NCBI GenBank assembly: GCA_002840905.1
Contig: PHDD01000011.1
Location: forward strand, 1-64,000
Direction of reading: 5' to 3'
Source of the DNA: Bacteroidetes bacterium HGW-Bacteroidetes-4
GTDB taxonomy: Bacteria > Bacteroidota > Bacteroidia > Bacteroidales > SZUA-534
DNA length: 64,000 bases
The notes under the pieces are model-generated. The model did not search any database, had not been told where the DNA came from, and was given only the letters and a program-made list of their open reading frames with translations. A program made the translations under genes and the position numbers. Below, one piece after another: positions 1-6,736 of the stretch; the stretch's first letter is position 1; the number at the start of each line of letters is the position of its first letter.

Positions 1-2
1 TC

Positions 3-42
3 ACTTTAAGTACTTTAGCCACTTTATGAACTTTAAGTACTT
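3..42. repeat. 13-bp direct repeat pair
   Basis: ACTTTAAGTACTT occurs at 3-15 and again at 30-42, with a related ACTTTATGAA between them. Seen directly in the sequence. The role is unknown; the left copy is near the window edge, so more copies may lie outside. Confidence 0.55.
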
Positions 43-110
43 CGTAACACATAAATCAGTTATTTTCATAAAAAATCAGCGTACCATTCCGTACTCCGTT
101 ATCCTTTTTG

Positions 111-134
111 TCTCGCGCCTCCGCGTCTTTGCGG
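111..134. repeat. GCG-periodic intergenic stretch
   Basis: GCG occurs at 115-117, 123-125 and 131-133, exactly every 8 bases, separated by CCTCC and TCTTT. It is much more G+C-rich than the flanking DNA. Similar 'GCGTCTTTGCGG'-type strings are, from memory, common in intergenic DNA of many bacteria. It is probably a dispersed repeat fragment, not a gene. Confidence 0.4.
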
Positions 135-274
135 TCTAATTTCTAAACTCCAATAATCTAACTTCCAGCATCCATGAATTAACCCGTTTAAGCAAAACAC
201 CACCTGTTTAAAAAATTATTTTTATTTCTTCCAATTGAACTTATCTTTAAGGCTCACATAAAAAGCACACGCCG

Positions 275-1336
275 ATGCATTGGTATTTATTTCCTTTTAT
301 GCTTTTATATGGTTTGGTAGTAAAACTGCGAAACAAATTTTTCGATTGGGGCATTTACACTTCAAAATCGTACGACATCCCTGTAATTTCGGTTGGAAAC
401 CTCACCGTTGGCGGTACGGGAAAAACACCCCATACCGAATTTCTGATAAACTGGTTAGGCAGCCGTTATCGTTTGGTTTCGTTAAGCCGGGGATACAAGC
501 GAAAAACCAAAGGCTTTTACGAGGTAAACACCCGGTCGTCGGTTAGCGAAGCCGGCGACGAAGCCCTGCAGATTAAGCAAAAATTTCCCGACATTCGTGT
601 AATAGTTGACGAGAAGCGCGTTCATGCCATCGACAAGCTTTTAAGCGAATATGTGCCTCCTGAAGTGATTCTTTTGGACGATGCCTACCAACATCGTCAT
701 GTAAATCCGGGAATCAACATCCTGCTAATGGATTACCACCGCTTAATCACCAACGACTGGTTGCTTCCCGTGGGCCGACTACGCGAACCGGCACACAACA
801 GCCACCGGGCATCCATTGTGGTGGTTACCAAATGCCCACACCACCTTACCCCCATCGATTTTCGCATCCTGCAAAAAGAACTCAATGTTTTCCCTTACCA
901 GAGTTTATTTTTTACCACCTTTCAATACGGAACCCTGTTGCCGGTATTCGATAACCAGTCAGGCAACAGGGCGTTAACACAGCTTAACGGTATGCAAGTG
1001 TTAACACTCACAGGTATTGCCAACACCGATTTGTTTTTCAAAAAACTCAAAGAGCATGGAGCGGAGTTGCACCACGCTTCTTTTGCCGACCATCATGATT
1101 TTACCGTTTCGGATATCGAAAAAATCATTCAAAAGTTCGATGCGCTTACCGGAAACAATAAAGCCATTGTTTGCACTGAAAAAGATGCCGTGCGCTTAAA
1201 AACAGGAGCTTATGCCGAACCGTTAAAACACCTGCCGGTGTATTACCTGCCCATTGAAGTGCGGTTTATGAACAATGGAGAAGCTAACTTTAAGGCTATT
1301 ATAAGCAAATACCTCCGAAGGTATTATGGCAATTAA
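275..1336 (+). CDS. lpxK: Tetraacyldisaccharide 4'-kinase LpxK
   Basis: LpxK phosphorylates the 4' position of the lipid A tetraacyldisaccharide at the inner face of the cytoplasmic membrane, the last kinase step of the Raetz pathway. The protein (353 residues) has a hydrophobic N-terminal segment that would attach to the membrane. A Walker A loop, GNLTVGGTGKTP, follows at about residues 41-52, the position and form typical of LpxK. Length is normal for the Bacteroidota form. The start is the first ATG of the frame. Its 3' end overlaps the convergent DUF2807 gene by 4 bases. A second lipid A gene, lpxH, lies 17 kb away, so the two are not one operon. Confidence 0.95.
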   Translation: MHWYLFPFMLLYGLVVKLRNKFFDWGIYTSKSYDIPVISVGNLTVGGTGKTPHTEFLINWLGSRYRLVSLSRGYKRKTKGFYEVNTRSSVSEAGDEALQIKQKFPDIRVIVDEKRVHAIDKLLSEYVPPEVILLDDAYQHRHVNPGINILLMDYHRLITNDWLLPVGRLREPAHNSHRASIVVVTKCPHHLTPIDFRILQKELNVFPYQSLFFTTFQYGTLLPVFDNQSGNRALTQLNGMQVLTLTGIANTDLFFKKLKEHGAELHHASFADHHDFTVSDIEKIIQKFDALTGNNKAIVCTEKDAVRLKTGAYAEPLKHLPVYYLPIEVRFMNNGEANFKAIISKYLRRYYGN

Positions 1337-2055
1337 TCACTCTTGCGTTTCACAATAAATCCGTTGCTCGAAAATATCCGTTCTTTAATGCTGGGTTCAC
1401 CCATATAATATACATTACTGGAACCCGAAACCATTAAACGCAATTCTTTTTTCACATGCACCATTACTTCGGTTAAACCCGATGATAAGATGAATGCTTT
1501 ATTAACCTGCAGTTCAAAAGCATTTAGTTCGGTTTCATCATGAATTTCGGCCTGCATCGATTCTGCAAAACCCTTGATGGATGCAAAAGTACCGTCGGCC
1601 AGTTGCAGGTTAAGTTTCGATGTATATAGCTCCAGGTTTATTCGCGACATGCCTCCACTGAACACCTCCAACTCCTCAAAATGAATCACACGATTCGATA
1701 CCAGGCTAATCTCGTTTAACAGGTAAATCTTTTTTAATTCTTTAATCGAAACCGTAACGTTGAGTGCGTTATACTTCCTGATGTCAGCGGTCATCGAAAT
1801 ATAGAGGATACTGTCTTCGATTCGGGTTTGAAAAAACTCCAGCAGGTTCTCGTTACTTTCAATCCGAACGCCTTCAGAACCTCCCTGAACAAGGGTTAAC
1901 TCAAATTTTCCCTGGGCAATTATGCCAGTAAACCCGGTAAGTTCCCTTACATCAGTTTTAACCTCGCCTTCGCCCTTAATTACTTGTGCGTTAACAACAG
2001 AAAAACTAAAAAGAAATATTCCAATTAGGTGTATCCATAACGGTAACCTGGTCAT
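1333..2055 (-). CDS. Secreted DUF2807 (head-GIN domain) protein
   Basis: The 240-residue protein starts with a signal peptide (hydrophobic core at about residues 7-23, ending VNAQ). The rest is beta-rich with alternating hydrophobic residues, as in the head-GIN/DUF2807 family of Bacteroidota ('putative auto-transporter adhesin' in databases). The opening EVKTDVRELTGFTGIIAQGK fits the usual 'R.v..F..I...g.f.v.i.qg' start of that family. Function is not known; it is exported and probably periplasmic or surface-exposed. It has its own promoter (TAAATTTG on the minus strand at 2088-2081) and converges on lpxK with a 4-base overlap of coding ends. Confidence 0.75.
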   Translation of the reverse strand: MTRLPLWIHLIGIFLFSFSVVNAQVIKGEGEVKTDVRELTGFTGIIAQGKFELTLVQGGSEGVRIESNENLLEFFQTRIEDSILYISMTADIRKYNALNVTVSIKELKKIYLLNEISLVSNRVIHFEELEVFSGGMSRINLELYTSKLNLQLADGTFASIKGFAESMQAEIHDETELNAFELQVNKAFILSSGLTEVMVHVKKELRLMVSGSSNVYYMGEPSIKERIFSSNGFIVKRKSD

Positions 2056-2080
2056 AGTGTTGTATTTTTTTGTAGTAGCT

Positions 2081-2088
2081 CAAATTTA
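2081..2088 (-). promoter_or_regulatory. -7 box for the DUF2807 gene
   Basis: Minus strand reads TAAATTTG, an exact match to the Bacteroidota TAnnTTTG element, 25 bases upstream of the ATG at 2055. No convincing -33 TTG at standard spacing was found. Confidence 0.5.
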
Positions 2089-2206
2089 CAATATTATTGT
2101 CAGAATTTATGCATCTGACAAACCGAAATGTAAAAATCCGAAATTAAACGTTACTAGGCAATAGCTTTTTGTTAAAAAATTCAACCTTTTACTAATAAAA
2201 CCACCA

Positions 2207-3259
2207 TTAACGATTCAAATAAGTAATTAAAAAGTTGTCGCGCAGTTTCTGATGACTGGCCACAACGCCTTTTATAACGGGAGCAGCCGTTCCCTGGTTA
2301 AAAAACACATTGCCGGTAAAAACCCGGGCTTCGTCCCAATAGTTTTTGTTGATAAACGATTGCAGCAATTGCTGGCCTCCTTCAACCAACAAGCTATTAA
2401 CTCCTTTATCGTAAAGTATGTTCATCAGTTCACGCAAAAAAGCATCGCCAAAAGGTAAGGTTTTGTATTCCACCAAGCCATCCACAGCATCCTTAACCGA
2501 ATTCAAAACCAAAGTGGCCTGTTGCTGATCAAAAAGATGCAGTTTCTTATCCAGCTTAAGTTCTTTGTCCAACACAATACGCAGGGGCGCTTTGCCCGAC
2601 CACACCCGAACATTCAATTGCGGATTATCGATATAGGCCGTATGAGTGCCCACCATAATGCTTTGCACCTGGCTGCGCCATTTATGAACCAGCGAACGAC
2701 ATACCTCGTTGGTAATCCAGTTGGGTTCCTGAATAAAACCCGGTTCCCGTTTTTTGTCAATTAAACCATCGAGCGTTTGGGCCCACTTTAAAATAATGTA
2801 GGGGCGTTTTTGCGTGTGGTAGGTAATAAATGCTTTATTCAAATCCCAGCATTCCTTTTCCAGAACACCGGTGGCTACTTCACAACCGGCCTGTTCCAAA
2901 CGCTTAATGCCTGCCCCGTTTACCTGATTAAACGGATCGACCATGCCAATTACCACCTTAGGAATTCGGTAAGCTACAATTAAATCGGCACAGGGAGGCG
3001 TTTTGCCCTGATGTGCACAGGGTTCTAACGACACATAAAGGGTTGATTCCGGCAACAGCGATTTGTCTTTAACCCGGGCAATGGCATGCACTTCGGCATG
3101 TGGTTCTCCAAAGCCGGCGTGATAGCCCTGCCCAATAATCCGGTTTTTATGCACTACCACGGCGCCCACCATGGGATTGGGAGCCACCTGTCCTGTACCG
3201 TTTTTTGCCAGTTCAATGCATCGCTGCATATAATATTCATGATTGGATTTCTGAGTCAT
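2207..3259 (-). CDS. ribD: Bifunctional riboflavin deaminase/reductase RibD
   Basis: RibD carries out two consecutive steps of riboflavin synthesis: deamination of the pyrimidinone and reduction of its ribosyl side chain. The N-terminal deaminase shows the zinc-site motifs HAE at residues 54-56 and PCAHQGKTPPC at 80-90. The C-terminal half (from about residue 150, 'RPYIILKWAQTLDGLI') is the DHFR-like reductase domain. The length, 350 residues, is normal. Its start codon is only 30 bases from that of the divergent prmC, so the two genes share a small promoter region. No FMN riboswitch is visible. The only other riboflavin gene here is ribF at 20.7 kb. Confidence 0.96.
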   Translation of the reverse strand: MTQKSNHEYYMQRCIELAKNGTGQVAPNPMVGAVVVHKNRIIGQGYHAGFGEPHAEVHAIARVKDKSLLPESTLYVSLEPCAHQGKTPPCADLIVAYRIPKVVIGMVDPFNQVNGAGIKRLEQAGCEVATGVLEKECWDLNKAFITYHTQKRPYIILKWAQTLDGLIDKKREPGFIQEPNWITNEVCRSLVHKWRSQVQSIMVGTHTAYIDNPQLNVRVWSGKAPLRIVLDKELKLDKKLHLFDQQQATLVLNSVKDAVDGLVEYKTLPFGDAFLRELMNILYDKGVNSLLVEGGQQLLQSFINKNYWDEARVFTGNVFFNQGTAAPVIKGVVASHQKLRDNFLITYLNR

Positions 3260-3275
3260 GTTCCTGATTTTTTAA

Positions 3276-3283
3276 TAATTTTG
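3276..3283 (+). promoter_or_regulatory. -7 box for prmC
   Basis: TAATTTTG matches TAnnTTTG exactly and ends only 6 bases before the prmC ATG at 3290. Transcription starting about 6 bases after the box would begin at or next to the ATG, so the prmC mRNA may be leaderless. Confidence 0.5.
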
Positions 3284-3289
3284 GCTTCT

Positions 3290-4162
3290 ATGAACTACAC
3301 ACTTCAACAAACAACGAAACAGGCAAAAGAATTGTTGATTCCTGTATATGGTATCAGAGAAACCGAACAATTACTGTTTCTTATTTATGAGAACGTACTC
3401 CTTATGTCGCGCTGGCAACAAATTACCTCAACTCACACAAAAATACCCAATTCTGACTACAATCAAATAATGTTAATAACAAAACGGCTCCTAAACCACG
3501 AACCCATTCAATACATATTGGGCGAAACCGCATTTTACGGACTGACCTTCAAGGTTAATCCAGCCGTTCTGATTCCAAGGCCCGAAACCGAAGAGCTGGT
3601 TGACTGGATAATTCGGGATCATAAAAACTCCGCATCAACTATTGTTGACGTTGGAACCGGAAGCGGTTGCATTGCGGTAAGCCTGGCAAAAAACCTCACC
3701 CAAAGCACGGTTTACGCAATCGATGTGTCGGAGCAGGCCCTTGAGCAAGCCAAAGCCAACGCCCAATTAAACCAGGTGGTGGTGCAGTTTTTTAAAACCG
3801 ATGTATTAAAACAACCATGGCCCGGTTTTCCAAAAAAACCAAATCTGATAGTAAGCAATCCACCCTATGTTACCCATAAAGAAAAAAATCGGATGCAGGC
3901 CAATGTATTGGATTACGAGCCATCACTGGCGCTGTTTGTTTCAGATGACGACCCTTTACTTTTTTATCGTGAAATTGCCACTCAGGCCCGTAACCTATTG
4001 GCAGATGATGGCTGGTTGTATTTCGAAATTAATGAGGCGCTCGGAAATCAAACCGTACGTTTGCTCGAATCGTTTGGATACCGGCAAATTGAGTTACGTG
4101 CCGATATCAACGGCAAACACCGCATGCTTAAAGCACTGTGGAAAAATCCAATTAAACATTAA
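3290..4162 (+). CDS. prmC: Release factor glutamine methyltransferase PrmC
   Basis: PrmC (HemK) methylates the glutamine of the GGQ motif in peptide release factors. The SAM-binding motif DVGTGSGCIA is at residues 120-129 and the catalytic NPPY at 190-193; 'IPRPETEELV' before them is also typical. The frame is open back to 3086, but that extension would run antisense into ribD. MNYTLQQ at 3290 gives a 290-residue protein of normal length and lies just after a -7 box, so I chose it. recX follows after 16 bases and prfB, which encodes a substrate of this enzyme, comes next, so the three probably form a functional group. Confidence 0.95.
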   Translation: MNYTLQQTTKQAKELLIPVYGIRETEQLLFLIYENVLLMSRWQQITSTHTKIPNSDYNQIMLITKRLLNHEPIQYILGETAFYGLTFKVNPAVLIPRPETEELVDWIIRDHKNSASTIVDVGTGSGCIAVSLAKNLTQSTVYAIDVSEQALEQAKANAQLNQVVVQFFKTDVLKQPWPGFPKKPNLIVSNPPYVTHKEKNRMQANVLDYEPSLALFVSDDDPLLFYREIATQARNLLADDGWLYFEINEALGNQTVRLLESFGYRQIELRADINGKHRMLKALWKNPIKH

Positions 4163-4178
4163 ACCATAAGCAACAGCA

Positions 4179-4631
4179 ATGACCTTTCAACAAGCCCTGA
4201 ATAAAAGCATGGATTTATGCAGCCGTCGCGAATATTGCAGCTACGATGTGTTGGAAAAACTTCGCCGTTGGGAACTGCCGGAATCGGAGGCTGAAAAAAT
4301 AATTGAACAGTTAAAAAAAGATCGGTTTATCAGTCACGAACGCTATTGCCAGGCTTTTGTAAGCGATAAGATAAAATTTAACCACTGGGGTAAAATAAAA
4401 ATTGCTTACTATTTAAAACAAAAACAACTTGAACATAACATTATACAAGACGCGCTGGAAACTATCGACGATAAGCTATACGAAGAAATAATACGGAGCG
4501 AAATCACAAAAAAGCAAAAAACCGTTAAAGCTAAAAGCAACTACGAAAAACAGGGAAAAGTTGCACAATCGTTAATTGCAAAAGGCTTTGAACCTGTACT
4601 GGTTTTTGAACTGTTGAAAAAAATTTCCTAA
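4179..4631 (+). CDS. recX: RecX family regulatory protein
   Basis: RecX binds RecA filaments and limits recombination and SOS activity. The 150-residue protein is all-helical and has three RecX-type three-helix repeats: the first holds 'LCSRREYCSYDVLEKL', the second 'KDRFISHERYCQAFVSDK'. 'KFNHWGKIKIAYYLKQK' is the typical 'wG..ri...L..kgi' stretch. Length is in the normal range for Bacteroidota RecX. It lies 16 bases after prmC on the same strand and is probably cotranscribed with it. recA is not in the window. Confidence 0.9.
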   Translation: MTFQQALNKSMDLCSRREYCSYDVLEKLRRWELPESEAEKIIEQLKKDRFISHERYCQAFVSDKIKFNHWGKIKIAYYLKQKQLEHNIIQDALETIDDKLYEEIIRSEITKKQKTVKAKSNYEKQGKVAQSLIAKGFEPVLVFELLKKIS

Positions 4632-4656
4632 ATCAGTGGGTTCCCTTTTAAATTTT

Positions 4657-4664
4657 TACTTTTG
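4657..4664 (+). promoter_or_regulatory. -7 box for prfB
   Basis: TACTTTTG, an exact TAnnTTTG match, lies 20 bases before the prfB ATG at 4685. It suggests a short 5' leader of about 15 bases and lets prfB be transcribed independently of prmC-recX. Confidence 0.5.
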
Positions 4665-4684
4665 CACCAAACGAATACCTTACT

Positions 4685-5774
4685 ATGATAACAACAGATC
4701 AAAAAAAGGAAATTATAAAGCGACGGGATACGCTGAGGAGGCATCTTTGACATCGATAAAAAACTATTGGAACTCGATGAAGAAGAGCTAAAAACCCAAG
4801 CTCCCGGTTTTTGGGATGAGCCCAAAGTTGCCGAAGAACAACTAAAAAAAATAAATCAGGTAAAATATTGGGTTAACGGATATCAAATAGCCAGCACTGT
4901 GGTGGATGAGCTGTTAATTTTATTTGATTTTTTTGAAGCGGGCGAAGCCTCCGAAAACGAAGTCGAAGAGCAATACCAAAAAGCCCTGCAGGCTATTGAA
5001 GAACTGGAATCGAAGAACATGCTTCGCAAGCCGGAAGATGTTTTGGGCGCCATTGTAAAACTAAACTCCGGCGCTGGCGGAACCGAAAGTCTCGACTGGA
5101 CGGAAATGCTCATGCGTATGTACATTCGCTGGGCCGAAAAAAACAATTACAAAGTTCGGGAATTAAACTATCAGCCCGGCGAAGAAGCTGGGGTAAAAAC
5201 CGTTACCCTTGAACTGGAAGGTGATTTTGCCTACGGTTACCTGAAAGGCGAAAACGGGGTTCATCGGCTGGTTCGCATCTCACCTTTTAACGCCCAGGGA
5301 AAACGCCAAACTACCTTTTCGTCAGTTTTTGTATCGCCGGCAATCGACGATTCGATTGAAATTACCATTAACCCCGCCGACATTACCTGGGACACCTTTC
5401 GCAGCAGCGGTGCCGGTGGTCAAAACGTGAACAAGGTTGAAACCGGAGTAAGGCTGCATCATACACCATCAGGCATTGTTATTGAGAACACCGAATCGCG
5501 TTCACAACCTAAAAACAAAGAAAATGCTTTACGTTTGTTAAAATCGCAATTGTACGAACTGGAACTGCGAAAAAAAGAAGAAGAAAAAGCCCTAATCGAA
5601 GGCTCAAAAAAGAAAATTGAATGGGGCTCACAAATTCGGAGTTATACCCTGCATCCCTATAAACTGGTGAAAGACGTTAGAACCGGCTATGAAACATCGA
5701 ATGTACAGGCCGTATTAGATGGTGAACTAAACCCGTTCATTAAAGCATATTTAATGGAGTTTGGTGGAGAATAA
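4685..5774 (+). CDS. prfB: Peptide chain release factor 2, with programmed +1 frameshift
   Basis: RF2 ends translation at UGA and UAA. Translation starts at ATG 4685 (MITTDQKKEIIKRRDTLRRH), reaches CTT at 4745-4747, and meets an in-frame TGA at 4748-4750. A +1 shift over the T reads CTT-GAC and continues as DIDKKLLELDEEEL to the stop at 5774, giving about 362 residues. The GGQ motif that reaches the peptidyl-transferase centre is in 'SSGAGGQNVNKVETGVR'. The frame alone would suggest a start at 4767, but that product lacks the first 28 residues. This is the normal autoregulated RF2 layout, not a pseudogene: low RF2 favours the shift. The GGQ glutamine is the substrate of PrmC, two genes upstream. 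Confidence 0.95.
4736..4751 (+). promoter_or_regulatory. RF2 programmed frameshift site
   Basis: AGGAGG (4736-4741), a 3-base spacer CAT, the slippery codon CTT (4745-4747), the stop TGA (4748-4750) and a following C. Spacing and order match the well-studied E. coli prfB site (Shine-Dalgarno-like element, 3 bases, CUU UGA C). The AGGAGG acts during elongation by pairing with the 16S rRNA 3' end. Confidence 0.93.
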
Positions 5775-5838
5775 TTTTTCTATATCGATGATTATTTCTA
5801 ATTTCAGAAACTAATTTTTTACAAAAACTAGTGCTTTA

Positions 5839-6321
5839 ATGGTAAAAAAACAGTTCCGCATTTTTACATTACGTTTCTTGTTATTTTCGCTTTTATTTGC
5901 GGCTTTTCAACTTAGTCCAAACCATTCTATTGCCCAATGTGGCATGGCGCTTAAAGACGTGGTGGTAAAAGAAATTGGCAATGCTACCTATTTAAAAGAT
6001 TTCAGGGTACGCCTCGAAGAAGGTAAAAACCCAAACAAACCCCCAGCGCAGGAATTTTCTATTTTGCTCAATAAAGGCACCCATTACCGATTCAACATTA
6101 AAGCCGATTCCACCACAACCGACCAGGTAATATTAAAACTTTACGATTTTCAGCGATTTTACGGCAGCAACTACGATCAATCGGATGGGACATCGTATGA
6201 GTTTTTCGACTTTTTTTGTGCCAAAACCCAGGTCTATTATTTATCCATTTCGTTTGCCACAGCCCAAGCCGGGTGTGCTGCTGCCATAGTTTCGTTTGTT
6301 GAAAATTATGATGCCAATTAA
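5839..6321 (+). CDS. Small secreted protein, paralog of the 30.9-kb protein
   Basis: The 160-residue protein has a signal peptide (hydrophobic stretch at about residues 12-25, ending SIAQ), so it is exported. No known domain is recognised. It shares a clear pattern with the 142-residue protein at 30875-31303: a cysteine after the signal, IGNATYLKD, 'LNKGT.Y', a cysteine before KT..YYLS.SF, and a final Ala-rich 'AAIVSF'. The 208-residue protein at 16938-17564 may be a more distant relative. Unlike those two it has no partner lipoprotein beside it. It lies 64 bases after prfB. The cysteines could form disulfides. Function unknown. Confidence 0.7.
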   Translation: MVKKQFRIFTLRFLLFSLLFAAFQLSPNHSIAQCGMALKDVVVKEIGNATYLKDFRVRLEEGKNPNKPPAQEFSILLNKGTHYRFNIKADSTTTDQVILKLYDFQRFYGSNYDQSDGTSYEFFDFFCAKTQVYYLSISFATAQAGCAAAIVSFVENYDAN

Positions 6322-6348
6322 ATGGTTCATCCTTAATATTTTAGTTCT

Positions 6349-6690
6349 ATGCTTACCATCTACCATAATCCCCGATGTGCCAAAAGCCGGGCCGGACTAC
6401 AATACCTGATTGAAAAAAACATTCCCCATCAGGTGATGGCCTATCTTAAAATGTCATTAACCGCCAACGATATTCAAAATCTGGCAAACAAAACCGGAAT
6501 AAGTCCGAAAGACTTGGTGCGTACCCAGGAAAAGTTCTACAAAACCGATTTGAAAGGGAAAAACTTTTCCGACGAACAATGGTGCCGGATAATTGCCGGA
6601 AATCCCGCTCTTTTGCAACGTCCCATTGTACTTAGCGGGGAAAAAGGCGTTTTGGCCCAACCACCGGAAAAAATTAACGAACTGATTTAA
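6349..6690 (+). CDS. ArsC/Spx-family protein (arsenate reductase-like)
   Basis: A 113-residue thioredoxin-fold protein of the ArsC/YffB/Spx family. The N-terminal 'IYHNPRCAKSRAGL' carries the active-site cysteine in the form usual for glutaredoxin-dependent arsenate reductases, and 'NPALLQRPIVLS' is the typical second motif with its arginine. Members of this family are often annotated as arsenate reductase, but many are general stress proteins with no proven arsenate role. No arsR, arsB or acr3 gene is nearby, so an arsenic function is not supported by context. It lies 27 bases after the secreted-protein gene and 46 before asnB. Confidence 0.85.
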   Translation: MLTIYHNPRCAKSRAGLQYLIEKNIPHQVMAYLKMSLTANDIQNLANKTGISPKDLVRTQEKFYKTDLKGKNFSDEQWCRIIAGNPALLQRPIVLSGEKGVLAQPPEKINELI

Positions 6691-6736
6691 CCTTGCACAT
6701 AAACACTCAAATAAACCAACTACTTAAGCATACGCT

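Larger units (their letters stand above)
1..274. other. Intergenic region left of lpxK
   Basis: No convincing gene is visible. The stretch holds a 13-base direct repeat and an 8-base-periodic GCG stretch (listed separately). A TATCTTTA sequence at 242-249, one base off the TAnnTTTG -7 consensus, lies about 25 bases before the lpxK start and may be its promoter. Confidence 0.5.

Noticed and set aside
3086-3289. Extended start of prmC at 3086
   Set aside because: The extension is antisense to the ribD coding region and has no family similarity; ATG 3290 follows a -7 box and gives the normal length.
4685-4750. In-frame TGA after 21 codons of prfB, seeming to break the gene
   Set aside because: It is the programmed +1 frameshift site (AGGAGG, CTT TGA C) and the frame continues correctly after the shift, so the gene is intact.
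6349-6690. Arsenic resistance locus
   Set aside because: Only an ArsC-family protein is present; no arsR, arsB or acr3 nearby, and many such proteins have other roles.
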